Source: Treponema sp. UBA4267 (GTDB lineage: Bacteria; Spirochaetota; Spirochaetia; Treponematales; Treponemataceae). From it: DNA of 61,597 bases. The translations under genes and the position numbers were made by a program. Location: contig DGWD01000024.1 in assembly GCA_002395155.1 (NCBI GenBank), positions 1-61,597 on the forward strand, given 5' to 3'. Of the stretch, positions 7,989 through 16,922 are shown in pieces (the first letter of the stretch is position 1; the number at the start of each line of letters is the position of its first letter). Under the pieces are notes generated by a model. The model was not told the DNA's origin, ran no database searches, and was given only the letters and a program-made list of their open reading frames with translations.

Positions 7989-8030
7989 AAAAAAAGCCCC
8001 ATTCCTAAGAAAAATCCTGGGAACAGGGCC
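7989..8030 (-). terminator. Terminator downstream of the phosphoketolase gene
   Basis: On the minus strand GGCCCTGTTCC (8030-8020) pairs with GGAATGGGGCT (8005-7995) over 11 positions with G-U wobbles, followed by a T7 run. It lies about 50 bases after the phosphoketolase stop. Confidence 0.8.
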
Positions 8031-8079
8031 TTAATAAGCATATATTTCACTTAATTATGAGTGAAATACTGTTAGATTT

Positions 8080-10488
8080 CTACTTGTTTTCTGGTGTATG
8101 CCATTTCCAGTTTACTACTTCTGGAAGGTCTTCACCAAGTTCAGAAATGTGCTGTTTATGAGCAACAAGAGTATCATTCATCTGCTGTACAAGGTGACTT
8201 GCAGTATTTCCAAGCTGTGGTAAGTACTGGAGTGCAGCCTTTACAAGGTCGAAACGGTCAATCTTGTTCTGTACACGCATATCAAATGGAGTAGTGATTG
8301 TACCTTCTTCGTGGTATCCGTAAACATGGAGATTGCGGTTTTCGCGGAGGTAAGTAAGTTCGTGTACCAGTTTTGGATAGCCATGGAATGCAAAAATGAT
8401 AGGCTTGTTTGTTGTAAAGATAGCATTGTATTCTGCATCTGTAAGTCCATGTGGATGCTGGTGGTCGCTCTGGAGCTTCATCAAGTCTACTACGTTTACA
8501 AAACGAATCTTCAAGTCTGGAAGATTGTCACGTAAGATTGTAGTTGCAGCCAAAGCTTCAAGAGTAGGTGTATCACCACAACATGCCATAACAAGGTCTG
8601 GTTCTTTTCCCTGGTCGTTAGAAGCCCAATCCCAGATTCCAATACCCTGAGTACAGTGTTTAACTGCCTGATCCATTGTAAGCCACTGATAGCTTGGGTG
8701 TTTAGAAGCAACAATTACGTTTACATAATTCTTACTCTTAATACAGTGGTCAAAAGTTGAAAGGAGACAGTTTGTATCAGGAGGAAGATACATACGTACT
8801 ACATCAGCTTTTTTATTTGAAATATGATCGAGGAAGCCTGGGTCCTGGTGAGTAAATCCGTTGTGGTCCTGCTGCCATACGTTTGATGTAAGGATGAGGT
8901 TCAAAGATGCAATTGGTGCACGCCATTTAAGCTGGGAACAAACTTTGAGCCATTTTGCATGCTGAGAAGCCATTGAATCGATAATGCGGATGAAAGCTTC
9001 GTAACTTGCAAAGAAACCGTGACGACCAGTCAAAAGATATCCTTCGAGCCATCCTTCACACATATGTTCACTCAGGTAAGAGTCCATAATGCGTCCGTTG
9101 TGAGCTAATTTATCATCTGAATCAATGATTTCGCCGTTGAAATCGCGGTTTGTAGCTTCAAATGCGGCGTAAAGTCTGTTTGACATAGACTCATCTGGTC
9201 CAAAAATACGGAAGTTCTTGTTATCTTCGTTAAGTTTGAATACATCGCGAACATAATTTCCAAGTTCTTTCATATCCTGAGCTTTTACGCTACCTGGAGT
9301 TTTGATATCGAGGGCGTATTTTTTGAAGTCTGGAGTACGAAGATCTTTAAGAAGATTTCCACCATTTGCATGTGGGTTTGCAGAAATTCTCTGGTCTCCC
9401 TTAGGTGCAATAGCAGCAATTTCTGGCTTAAGACGATAGTTTTCATCAAAAAGTTCTTCTGGTTTGTATGATTTGAGCCATGCTTCCAGTTCCTTCATGT
9501 GTTTTGCTTCATTTGGATCTGGTTTTGTAAGGTCGATTGGAACCTGATGTGCACGGAAAGAGTTTTCAATTGGAAGTCCGTCATCATTGAATTTAGGACC
9601 TGTCCATCCCTTTGGAGTGCGGAGAACAATCATTGGCCAGAATGGGCGTTCTGTTTTTCCGTTTTTGCGGGCATCTTTCTGAATCTTAAGGATTTTTTCA
9701 ATACACTTATCAACAGCGGCAGCCATTGCGTGGTGTACTTCCATGTGGTCAGAATCTGGACTTGCTTCTACAAAAATTGGATCCCATCCGCAACCATGGA
9801 AGAAGCTGCGAACTTCATCTTTAGAAATACGGGCAAATACAGTTGGATTAGAAATTTTATATCCGTTCAAGTGGAGAATTGGGAGAACAGCACCATCTGT
9901 AACTGGATTAAGGAATTTGTTTGAATGCCATGCAGTTGCAAGTGGACCTGTTTCTGCTTCACCATCACCTACGATACAAGTTGTGATGAGGTTAGGGTTA
10001 TCAAAAACAGAACCGAATGCATGTGCGATAGAATAACCAAGTTCACCTCCTTCGTTGATAGATCCTGGAGTTTCTGGAGCAACGTGGCTAGAAATTCCAC
10101 CTGGGAAAGAGAACTGCTTACAAAGACGGCTCATACCTTCTTCATCGAGGCTTACATTTGGATAAATTTCTGAGTAATGACCTTCGAGGTAAGAGTTTGC
10201 TACGAAGAAGTTTCCTCCATGACCAGGACCAGAAATAAGAATCATATCAAGATTATATTTTGTAATAGCGCGGTTTAAGTGTGCGTAAACAAAGTTCTGA
10301 CCTGGAACAGTTCCCCAGTGTCCAACAATCTTTGTTTTTACCTGATCACGTGTTAAAGGCTTTCTTAAAAGAGGATTCTCTTTCATGTAAAGCTGGGCTG
10401 CTGCAAGATAGTTTGTTGCACGCCAATACTGATCAAGTTTTTTGAAGTATTCTTCTGAATCTTCAATGCGCTTTGGCTTTTTTGACAT
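8080..10488 (-). CDS. xfp: Xylulose-5-phosphate/fructose-6-phosphate phosphoketolase
   Basis: This thiamine-diphosphate enzyme cleaves xylulose 5-phosphate (or fructose 6-phosphate) with phosphate to acetyl phosphate plus glyceraldehyde 3-phosphate (or erythrose 4-phosphate). The 802 residues are normal for the family. The cofactor-binding motif GDGEAETGPLATAWHSNKFL lies near residue 180, the N-terminal signature GPGHGG near residue 82, and SNVWQQDHNGFTHQDPGFLD near residue 535. A CAGGAGT ribosome site lies 6 bases before the ATG at 10488. The gene stands alone with its own terminator, so it probably provides an acetyl-phosphate route for pentoses independent of neighbouring genes. Confidence 0.97.
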   Translation of the reverse strand: MSKKPKRIEDSEEYFKKLDQYWRATNYLAAAQLYMKENPLLRKPLTRDQVKTKIVGHWGTVPGQNFVYAHLNRAITKYNLDMILISGPGHGGNFFVANSYLEGHYSEIYPNVSLDEEGMSRLCKQFSFPGGISSHVAPETPGSINEGGELGYSIAHAFGSVFDNPNLITTCIVGDGEAETGPLATAWHSNKFLNPVTDGAVLPILHLNGYKISNPTVFARISKDEVRSFFHGCGWDPIFVEASPDSDHMEVHHAMAAAVDKCIEKILKIQKDARKNGKTERPFWPMIVLRTPKGWTGPKFNDDGLPIENSFRAHQVPIDLTKPDPNEAKHMKELEAWLKSYKPEELFDENYRLKPEIAAIAPKGDQRISANPHANGGNLLKDLRTPDFKKYALDIKTPGSVKAQDMKELGNYVRDVFKLNEDNKNFRIFGPDESMSNRLYAAFEATNRDFNGEIIDSDDKLAHNGRIMDSYLSEHMCEGWLEGYLLTGRHGFFASYEAFIRIIDSMASQHAKWLKVCSQLKWRAPIASLNLILTSNVWQQDHNGFTHQDPGFLDHISNKKADVVRMYLPPDTNCLLSTFDHCIKSKNYVNVIVASKHPSYQWLTMDQAVKHCTQGIGIWDWASNDQGKEPDLVMACCGDTPTLEALAATTILRDNLPDLKIRFVNVVDLMKLQSDHQHPHGLTDAEYNAIFTTNKPIIFAFHGYPKLVHELTYLRENRNLHVYGYHEEGTITTPFDMRVQNKIDRFDLVKAALQYLPQLGNTASHLVQQMNDTLVAHKQHISELGEDLPEVVNWKWHTPENK

Positions 10489-10781
10489 AGTGTACTCCTG
10501 TTAAAACTTAAGTGATGGCCATTTTAATGATGTGCTATGTTTAAAACAATAGGAAAAATACCGTATAAATCAAAAAAGTTACTTTTTCGATTTAAAAAAG
10601 GGGAAATATTTAGTTTATAAGGTTTTTTAAAATCGGATAAGACAAGAAATTGACCTTTTTAAGTTTTTAAAAGGGGTAGTTTTGCGGTTATAACAAGTTT
10701 TGGATTTTTTTTAAATTTAGGATGAAGTTAAAATACCCACTGTTTGTTTCTATTTTGAATAAAAGAAATTTTTAATATTTA

Positions 10782-10798
10782 ATTACATATCATTAACA
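10782..10798 (+). promoter_or_regulatory. Pho-box-like direct repeat upstream of the adenylate cyclase
   Basis: The 359-base gap 10489-10847 is very AT-rich and holds the divergent promoters of the phosphoketolase and the cyclase. Within it ATTACA-TATCA-TTAACA is close to the 11-base direct repeat at 54615-54631 (TTTACA-TACAA-TTAACA). With one mismatch in the first half it is only a weak candidate. I see no small gene in the gap. Confidence 0.25.
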
Positions 10799-10847
10799 AA
10801 GTGTTATGTGTTATAATTGTAAATATTAATAAGCAAGAGGTCCCCAA

Positions 10848-12263
10848 ATGGTAGCATTCATCAGGCAATATCAGGTTTATATTGTTTTATCTTTAATGTC
10901 TATTTGTGCTTTAATCTTTTTTCTAGCTTTAATTACAGGAAATCTTTCAAAACGAAGAAGACTGGCTATTTTAGTTCTGGAATTTAGTGCTTTTGCCTGG
11001 TTGTGGGGATCATTTAATTTTAATCTTTATAAAGAACATGTAGATACAACTTTTGCCTGGTATATGGTTCGAATTGGAAAAACTACAGATTATTTTTTCA
11101 GTAATTTTATTGTTTTTGCCTTTGGACTCTATCTTAAAGATTTGTTTGCAAATGAAGCGGGCGAAAAAAAGAGGATTATTAGGCTGGTAATTTCAGATAT
11201 AGCAGTTTTTGTTGGAATTGCCTTAATTATTGTATCTCTTTTTACAGGATTTTATTTTTATTTTGATGAAAACAGCGTATATCGTCATGGTCCCGGCAGA
11301 CCATTCTTCTATATTTTTTCAATAATCTCTTTCGGAATACAGCTATCTTGTATCATAAATTATTATAAAAGGCTTAGCAGAGGAATTCGTATTCCTGTTT
11401 TACTTTTTGGAGTTTTACCATTTGTTGCAACTTTACTTCAGTTCTTTGCTAAGGGTATTTCATTAGCAAGTATGTCTGCTGTAGGAATGGCAGTTGTTTT
11501 GTACATTTTTACAATTGAAGAAATGAACAAGGCTGTTGAAAGAGCTCATAAATTGGAAGTTGAAATGCTTGAAAGATATAAAAAGGAGCTTGAAGAGACT
11601 GTTAAACTTCGTACTCATGAACTTAGCGAGGCAAACGAAAAAGCAAATAATCTTCTTTTGAACATTCTTCCACAACCGGTTGCTAAGGAACTTACCGAAA
11701 ATCCGGGGAAAACTATTTCACAGAAATATCCAAATGCAACAGTCCTTTTTACAGATATAGTAGGTTTTACAAAAATGAGTAGTTCAATGACTGCCCAGGA
11801 AACCGTTTCTATGTTGAACGGTATGACTTCTTTGTTTGATATAAGATCCGAAAAAGAGGGAATTGAAAAAATTAAAACCATTGGTGATGCATATATGGCC
11901 GTTACAGGATTAAGTGACGATCCAAACAATAATGGTGCCGAAAAAATGATAAAGTTTGCTAAAGGCCTTCTTGAAGATGTAAAGGAATTTAACGAAAAAA
12001 ACAAGATGAACATTCAGATTCGTATCGGCATAAATTCTGGTGATATTGTTGCAGGTGTTATTGGTAAAAAGAAGTTTATTTACGATGTCTGGGGTGATAC
12101 TGTAAATGTCGCAAGCCGCATGGAAAGTTCCGGTTACCCAATGAAAATTCATGTTTCAGAAAATGTCTACCAGCAGGCTAGAGGAAAATGTTCCTTCTAC
12201 AAGCCCGTCGACGTTGAAATTAAGGGAAAAGGATTAATGAAAACCTATTTCTGTCTAGATTAA
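10848..12263 (+). CDS. Membrane-bound class III adenylate cyclase
   Basis: The 471-residue protein has about six N-terminal membrane helices (residues 8-220), a coiled-coil linker (about 222-275) and a C-terminal cyclase domain. The metal-binding region is VLFTDIVGFTKMSSSM, and the substrate region FIYDVWGDTVNVASRMESSG carries the Lys and Asp typical of ATP-using class IIIa enzymes, close in text to animal cyclases. It therefore should make cAMP, sensing something through its membrane part. It is a single gene following an AT-rich promoter region. A second adenylate cyclase lies in the chemosensory operon at 45-47 kb. Confidence 0.88.
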   Translation: MVAFIRQYQVYIVLSLMSICALIFFLALITGNLSKRRRLAILVLEFSAFAWLWGSFNFNLYKEHVDTTFAWYMVRIGKTTDYFFSNFIVFAFGLYLKDLFANEAGEKKRIIRLVISDIAVFVGIALIIVSLFTGFYFYFDENSVYRHGPGRPFFYIFSIISFGIQLSCIINYYKRLSRGIRIPVLLFGVLPFVATLLQFFAKGISLASMSAVGMAVVLYIFTIEEMNKAVERAHKLEVEMLERYKKELEETVKLRTHELSEANEKANNLLLNILPQPVAKELTENPGKTISQKYPNATVLFTDIVGFTKMSSSMTAQETVSMLNGMTSLFDIRSEKEGIEKIKTIGDAYMAVTGLSDDPNNNGAEKMIKFAKGLLEDVKEFNEKNKMNIQIRIGINSGDIVAGVIGKKKFIYDVWGDTVNVASRMESSGYPMKIHVSENVYQQARGKCSFYKPVDVEIKGKGLMKTYFCLD

Positions 12264-12348
12264 TTCTTAAAATGTATACAAAATTAGACTAAATTTATAA
12301 AAGAAGATGCTTTTTTAATAAAATTTTGATACTAGGACTTATTACTAT

Positions 12349-12376
12349 TTGCATTTAAAATTATTCATGCTAGAAT
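12349..12376 (+). promoter_or_regulatory. Predicted promoter of the superoxide reductase gene
   Basis: TTGCAT (12349-12354) and TAGAAT (12371-12376) are separated by 16 bases, close to the sigma-70 consensus. Transcription would start near 12383, giving a leader of about 77 bases that contains the hairpin at 12422-12439. Confidence 0.45.
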
Positions 12377-12421
12377 GTATACAAGAAAAGATTAAGGAAC
12401 TTGCCTTTTAAAAGAAGGTAG

Positions 12422-12443
12422 ATCCCGTTAAGGCGGGGTTTTT
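12422..12443 (+). terminator. Short hairpin with T5 in the dfx leader, possible attenuator
   Basis: ATCCCG (12422-12427) pairs with CGGGGT (12434-12439) around a TTAAGG loop and is followed by T residues to 12443, with the ribosome site AGGAG just after. An upstream segment containing GCCTT...AAGG could compete with it. It is either a weak terminator or a regulatory leader for dfx. Confidence 0.4.
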
Positions 12444-12459
12444 ATAGGAGAACTTTATT

Positions 12460-12837
12460 ATGGAAATGAAATTTTACAAATGTAAGACTTGTGGCAAAGT
12501 AATGGCAATGCTTAAAGACACAGGTGTAGATACAATCTGCTGTGGTTCAGAGATGGTAGAAATTAAAGCAAATACAACAGATGCTGCAGTTGAAAAACAT
12601 GTTCCAGTTGTAGAAAAGAATGGAAATACAGTTACTGTTTCTGTAGGTTCTGTAACACACCCAATGGAAGAAAAACATTATATTGAATGGGTTGCTCTTC
12701 AATCTAAAAATACAACTCAGTTTAAGGCTTTGAAGCCAGGTGAAACTCCAAAAGCAGTTTTTGCTTTAGTAGATGGTGATGAGGTAGTTCGTGCTTATGC
12801 ATACTGTAATCTCCATGGACTTTGGGCAGATAAATAG
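12460..12837 (+). CDS. dfx: Desulfoferrodoxin (superoxide reductase, two-iron type)
   Basis: The 125-residue enzyme reduces superoxide to peroxide without making oxygen, the usual strategy of anaerobes. The N-terminal rubredoxin-like centre has Cys 8, 11, 27 and 28. The catalytic iron centre is supplied by His residues in EKHVPVV, THPMEEKHYIEW and by Cys and His in CNLHGLW near the C-terminus. Both centres are complete, so this is a class I protein. The next gene encodes a flavin reductase-rubredoxin protein that could supply electrons; a hairpin separates them. Reducing peroxide further would need an enzyme not seen here. Confidence 0.96.
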   Translation: MEMKFYKCKTCGKVMAMLKDTGVDTICCGSEMVEIKANTTDAAVEKHVPVVEKNGNTVTVSVGSVTHPMEEKHYIEWVALQSKNTTQFKALKPGETPKAVFALVDGDEVVRAYAYCNLHGLWADK

Positions 12838-12859
12838 AGTAGTGTAATTTTATTTTTTC

Positions 12860-12890
12860 GGTCCCCATGAACTTTGTCTTTCTGGGGACC
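12860..12890 (+). terminator. Hairpin between dfx and the rubredoxin gene
   Basis: GGTCCCCA (12860-12867) and TGGGGACC (12883-12890) form a perfect 8-pair stem with a 15-base loop. The tail is TATTTATTT, only partly a T run, so it may reduce rather than stop readthrough into the flavin reductase gene. Confidence 0.5.
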
Positions 12891-12912
12891 TATTTATTTA
12901 TAGGAGCAAATT

Positions 12913-13527
12913 ATGGAAAACAAAGCCCTTTACAACATATCATACGGTCTTTTTCTTTTAGGTAGCCAGCACGACGGCAAAATTAATGCCTGTATAACAA
13001 ACACATGTATGCAAGTTGCATCAGATCCAGTCAGACTTGCAATTTCTGTTCTTAATCAAAATTATACATGCGATTTAATCAAAAAAAGCGGCCTCTTCTG
13101 TCTTTCAATTTTAGATAAAACTTCACAGTTCGAACTTTTTAAGCATTTTGGTTACCAGAGCGGAAAAAATATAGATAAGTTTGCTGATTGGGAATTCAAG
13201 ACCGATAAAAATGGTTGTCCATACATCACTAAAAATTCGTGTTCTTTTATTAGCTGTAAGGTTGTTTCCCAAACAGATTTAGGAACTCACACTCTTTTTA
13301 TTGCAGAAATTCAAGACGCCCAGATTACCAGTCAAAATGTTCCGGTTACCTATAATGACTACCAGAAAGATATAAAACCAAAGGTTCAGATTCAGGAAAA
13401 TAAGAAAATTATTGGCTGGCGTTGCAAAATCTGCGGCTATGAATATATGCATCCAGAACTTCCTCAAGATTACGAATGCCCATTATGTGGCCACCCAAGA
13501 GATGACTTTGAGCCGATTTATGGTTAG
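12913..13527 (+). CDS. Flavin reductase-rubredoxin fusion (high-molecular-weight rubredoxin type)
   Basis: The 204-residue protein joins a flavin reductase-like FMN domain (about 5-155; contains FCLSILDKTSQFELFKHFGY) to a short rubredoxin domain at the C-terminus with Cys 171, 174, 189 and 192 (CKICG and CPLCG). The rubredoxin part lacks the usual insert between the two Cys pairs. Proteins of this design pass electrons from NADH partners to flavodiiron proteins or superoxide reductase. Its position just after dfx supports a role in oxidative-stress electron transfer. The ribosome site TAGGAG precedes its ATG. Confidence 0.85.
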   Translation: MENKALYNISYGLFLLGSQHDGKINACITNTCMQVASDPVRLAISVLNQNYTCDLIKKSGLFCLSILDKTSQFELFKHFGYQSGKNIDKFADWEFKTDKNGCPYITKNSCSFISCKVVSQTDLGTHTLFIAEIQDAQITSQNVPVTYNDYQKDIKPKVQIQENKKIIGWRCKICGYEYMHPELPQDYECPLCGHPRDDFEPIYG

Positions 13528-13748
13528 TTAAATATATCTTGTAAATCAGTAGGGGTACCTGGAAAAATGACGTGTAGGAGGAAATTGACGCTTACCAACC
13601 AGTTTTTATTCTATATAGGTAGACAGAATACACATTATAGAAAGAATGTGGCAGGGTAATTTTTTAAATGTAACGTTCTTGTTTAAGAAAAATTTATATG
13701 TCTTAATCATATAAATAATGTGTGTTACAATACTTACAGGTGGTTTTT

Positions 13749-14564
13749 ATGGAAAATTGTACTCGTCTTTATCATTATACAGATTTTAACGCTATGCAGG
13801 GCATTATTGTTAATGGCGAAATTTGGTTATGGAACTTGCGTCGTATGAATGATAGTCAGGAGATGGAATATTTCATAAAAGAACTTAAAATTGCTCTTAA
13901 AAAGCAGTTACAGTCATCTGAATATGAAAAAATGGAACGAATATTTGCTGAAAATCTTAAAGATTTTGATAAATTATCATCGTATGCGGCATGTTTTAGT
14001 GAATATTCTGATGATGCGGCTCAGTGGGCTCGTTATGCAAAAAATGGAATGGGCGTCTGTGTAGCATTTAATAAAGAACTTCTTGCAAAAATTGGAGAAG
14101 CCGGTCATGCCCCTTTGTGTAAAGTTAATTATTCTCCATCATGTGATGATTTAGATATTGTTAAAGAATTAGCTGAACTTGTAAAAAATACTTCAAAATC
14201 TTCCAGTCAAACTGCACGAGAAATTTTTAATAAGCTGATAACAAGTTCACCTTTGTTTAAGCATCCTTCTTTTATAAGTGAAAAGGAATATCGTTTAGTT
14301 TCACTTCCTTACAATGTAACCAAATACCTTGGTCAACCACATTTTTATGTCGAAGAAACTAACATCAAAAAATACTATATCTTAAAACTAAAAGAAGTCT
14401 GTAATTCCTTAAAAATAAAATATACCGATTTATTCGAAGAAGTTTGTATTGGACCTCAGGCACGTGTTACAAAAGATCTTTTAATGGATTATTTTGCTTC
14501 ATATGGAGTTTCTGAACTTTGTGATAAAGTAAAAATTTCTGATTGTCCTTTAAGACGTTTCTAA
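13749..14564 (+). CDS. DUF2971 protein
   Basis: The start was set at 13749, where ATG follows AGGTGG, instead of an upstream ATG at 13722. The 271-residue product opens MENCTRLYHYTDFNAMQGI and continues with LRRMNDSQEMEYF, the N-terminal signature of DUF2971. A second conserved piece is YAACFSEYSDDAAQWARYA. The family has no established activity, and members are found in variable genomic regions including some near defence genes. Here it stands alone between the rubredoxin gene and pepF. No membrane segment is seen. Confidence 0.8.
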   Translation: MENCTRLYHYTDFNAMQGIIVNGEIWLWNLRRMNDSQEMEYFIKELKIALKKQLQSSEYEKMERIFAENLKDFDKLSSYAACFSEYSDDAAQWARYAKNGMGVCVAFNKELLAKIGEAGHAPLCKVNYSPSCDDLDIVKELAELVKNTSKSSSQTAREIFNKLITSSPLFKHPSFISEKEYRLVSLPYNVTKYLGQPHFYVEETNIKKYYILKLKEVCNSLKIKYTDLFEEVCIGPQARVTKDLLMDYFASYGVSELCDKVKISDCPLRRF

Positions 14565-14617
14565 AAATTATATCTTTTTTATAAGACTATTTACCAAAAA
14601 ATGCTTATATTTAAGAT

Positions 14618-16498
14618 ATGAACGAAAATAATATACCTCGATGGAATCTTGATTCCCTCTACCCGTCTTTAGATTCTACAGAATACAAAAATGACCTTTT
14701 AGAACTCGAAGAAACTTTTTCAAAACTTCAGGTCCAGCTAGATGCCCCAAAGTCCGACTTCCCTGCCTGGCTTAATTCCTATTTGGCCCTTTTAAACAAG
14801 GAAGCTTTCCTTTTAAAAACTTTAGGTGCCTATGCCTATATCATTTATTCTACAGATACTACAAATCCTGCTTATATGAACAATCTAAATCTTATGGATA
14901 AATATGATACCCAGGCTCAGCAAATTTTTATAAAGTTTTCTACAGTTCTTGCCGATAATGAAAAATTTCTAGAAAATTTCTATAAACAATATCCAGAAAA
15001 AGAAGAATACCGTTATCTTCTTAAGGAAATAATTGAAGAAAAAAGTCATCAAATGGCCCCAGAATTAGAAGAACTGGCTTCAAAAATGTCGCATACCGGA
15101 GCATCTGCATGGTCTCTTTTACAGGAACAGATTATTTCCAATTTGCATGATGATGAAGGAAAAACTTTCAACGAGCTTAGAAATGATGCAAATGATGCAG
15201 ATCCTGCCTTGAGAAAATCTTCCTGGGAAAAAGAAGTTGCCCTGCTTGCTCAAAATCGAATTGCATTTGGGGCTGCCTTAAATAACTTAAAGGGCGAAAA
15301 AATTACTCTGAATGAAAAACGTGATTGGAAAGAAGGTCTTGATAATGCCCTTTTTAATTCTCGCCTTTCTCGAAAAACTCTGGATGCCTTAATTGGTGCC
15401 ATTGAAGATTCCCTTCCTGTCTGGAGAAAGTACTTTCAGGCTAAGGCTGCCCTGCTTCGTGCTTCAAATTCTACAGTAAGTAAAACTGCTGGTACTAAAG
15501 AACATCCTGGCATTGCCTTTTATGATCTTTTTGCCCCTATAGAAAAACCTAAAGCTTTAGGTAAAAGTGATAAAGATGATGATGAAAGCACTTCCCTTAT
15601 CTCTAAAAAATGGAATTTTAAGGAAGCCTGCGATTACGTCATTAAAAAATACTATTCATTCAGTAAAAATATGGGCGATTTTGCACAAAATGCAGTTGAT
15701 CAGCAGTGGATTGATGCTTTGGTAAGGCCTGGTAAAGTTGGTGGAGCTTATGACGAAGATTTTCCTAAGGGGCACCAAAGTAGAGTTCTTTCAAATTTTA
15801 CAGGGGCCTTTAGTGACATCATCACTTTGGCTCATGAACTTGGTCATGCCTTCCACTTCTCCTGCATGAAAAATAAGGATCCCCTATTCTATGACTACCC
15901 TATGACTTTAGCAGAAACCGCTTCTACTTTTGCAGAGACTATTGTAAAACAGGATATGATTTCCAACAGTCAGGGTTTTGACCGCATGAAGATTTTGGAT
16001 CTTGATTTAACTGATACAAGTCAGGTTCTGGTAGATATTCTTTGTCGTTTCTACTTTGAAGAGTCAGTTTTCCAGGCTCGCAAAAAATATGAACTTACTG
16101 CTGATGACTTTTGCAAACTTATGATGCAGGCCCAGGAAAAGTCTTATGGGCAGGGACTGAACGACGAAAAAACTCCGGATGGTAGTAATTATACCGAACG
16201 TCACGATTATATGTGGGCAGTAAAAAGTCATTACTACATCACTTCGCTGGATTTTTATAACTTTCCTTATGCTTTTGGACAGTTGTTTGCGGCTGGTCTT
16301 TATCAGCGTGCAAAACAAGAAGGCCCTGACTTTGCTAAAACTTATGAAGAATTGTTGAGTCAGACCGGTTCTATGTCTTGTGAGGAACTTTGTAAAAAAG
16401 CGGGTTTTGACATAACTACAAAGGATTTCTGGAAATCGGGAATAGAAATGTATGCCCAGGAAGTTCAGGAATATTGTAACTATGTGTTAAAGTTATAA
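14618..16498 (+). CDS. pepF: Oligoendopeptidase F (M3 family)
   Basis: The 626-residue zinc peptidase cleaves short peptides in the cytoplasm, helping to recycle amino acids. The zinc site HELGH is at residues 406-410 (LAHELGHAFHF), with the downstream Glu in PMTLAETASTFAE as the third ligand. The N-terminal helical lobe and length are normal for PepF. It appears to be a single gene. A perfect inverted repeat (16525-16545) follows the stop. Confidence 0.95.
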   Translation: MNENNIPRWNLDSLYPSLDSTEYKNDLLELEETFSKLQVQLDAPKSDFPAWLNSYLALLNKEAFLLKTLGAYAYIIYSTDTTNPAYMNNLNLMDKYDTQAQQIFIKFSTVLADNEKFLENFYKQYPEKEEYRYLLKEIIEEKSHQMAPELEELASKMSHTGASAWSLLQEQIISNLHDDEGKTFNELRNDANDADPALRKSSWEKEVALLAQNRIAFGAALNNLKGEKITLNEKRDWKEGLDNALFNSRLSRKTLDALIGAIEDSLPVWRKYFQAKAALLRASNSTVSKTAGTKEHPGIAFYDLFAPIEKPKALGKSDKDDDESTSLISKKWNFKEACDYVIKKYYSFSKNMGDFAQNAVDQQWIDALVRPGKVGGAYDEDFPKGHQSRVLSNFTGAFSDIITLAHELGHAFHFSCMKNKDPLFYDYPMTLAETASTFAETIVKQDMISNSQGFDRMKILDLDLTDTSQVLVDILCRFYFEESVFQARKKYELTADDFCKLMMQAQEKSYGQGLNDEKTPDGSNYTERHDYMWAVKSHYYITSLDFYNFPYAFGQLFAAGLYQRAKQEGPDFAKTYEELLSQTGSMSCEELCKKAGFDITTKDFWKSGIEMYAQEVQEYCNYVLKL

Positions 16499-16524
16499 CA
16501 ATTAATTATATTAAAAATTTAATT

Positions 16525-16545
16525 GCATTATTTACGAAATAATGC
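16525..16545. repeat. Perfect 9-base inverted repeat
   Basis: GCATTATTT and AAATAATGC are separated by ACG. It lies 27 bases after pepF and 49 bases before the small membrane protein gene. With no T run after it, an operator or a transcript-end hairpin are both possible. Confidence 0.5.
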
Positions 16546-16593
16546 TAATAATTAGGTAATAATAAAATAATTAAACAAGTGGAGAGGTTTATT

Positions 16594-16701
16594 ATGGAGA
16601 CAATGCTTTTGACCGCCATTATTGGTGTTGGTCTCGCTTATTTATGTGCTACTGTATTTGTTTGTGTTTGCATAGGTAAATTAAACAAATCAAGACGCTA
16701 A
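16594..16701 (+). CDS. 35-residue single-pass membrane protein
   Basis: A short frame follows a strong GGAGAGG ribosome site at 16581-16587. It encodes METMLLTAIIGVGLAYLCAT, then VFVCVCIGKLNKSRR: one membrane helix of about 25 residues with three Cys and a basic cytoplasmic tail. A very good terminator follows 20 bases after the stop. A dedicated ribosome site plus terminator supports a real small gene. No family is recognised. Small proteins of this shape often regulate a larger membrane complex, but nothing here identifies a partner. Confidence 0.6.
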   Translation: METMLLTAIIGVGLAYLCATVFVCVCIGKLNKSRR

Positions 16702-16721
16702 ATAATTAGATTTTAATCCAG

Positions 16722-16756
16722 AGCATTGCTGCTAAAAGTGGCAATGCTTTTTTTTT
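16722..16756 (+). terminator. Strong terminator after the small membrane protein gene
   Basis: AGCATTGC (16722-16729) pairs perfectly with GCAATGCT (16741-16748) and runs directly into a T9 tract. Confidence 0.9.
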
Positions 16757-16794
16757 ATTTTAAATAAGAACTAAAGGCTTTTAAAATAAAAAAC

Positions 16795-16889
16795 GCTACC
16801 GAGCAATCAGGAGTTTCATGGCAGAAATAAGTTTTTTGCTTGGATAAGAACTTTGTTTTCAGCCACAAGTCTCTCTGATTACGGGTAGC
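16795..16889 (-). ncRNA. Candidate structured RNA or elaborate 3' terminator
   Basis: The ends GCTACC and GGTAGC pair. Read on the minus strand, AATCAG with CTGATT, GTGGC with GCCAT and AAGTT with AACTT then nest inside them, making a long branched hairpin of 95 bases. A T6 run follows immediately on the minus strand. It begins 34 bases after the stop of the PQ-loop gene, so it may be that gene's 3' end or an independent small RNA. It does not match 4.5S RNA, 6S RNA or any riboswitch I know. Confidence 0.45.
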
Positions 16890-16922
16890 AATTCAAGAGT
16901 TTTGTTATGTTATTAACAAATA

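Noticed and set aside
9499..9924. Long plus-strand frame opposite the phosphoketolase gene
   Set aside because: It is a shadow of a highly conserved enzyme frame and has no ribosome site or recognisable protein.
10789..10806. Near-palindrome TAACA-AAG-TGTTA before the adenylate cyclase
   Set aside because: It resembles the TetR operator core but has a 3-base instead of a 1-base spacer, so it was not counted with that regulon.
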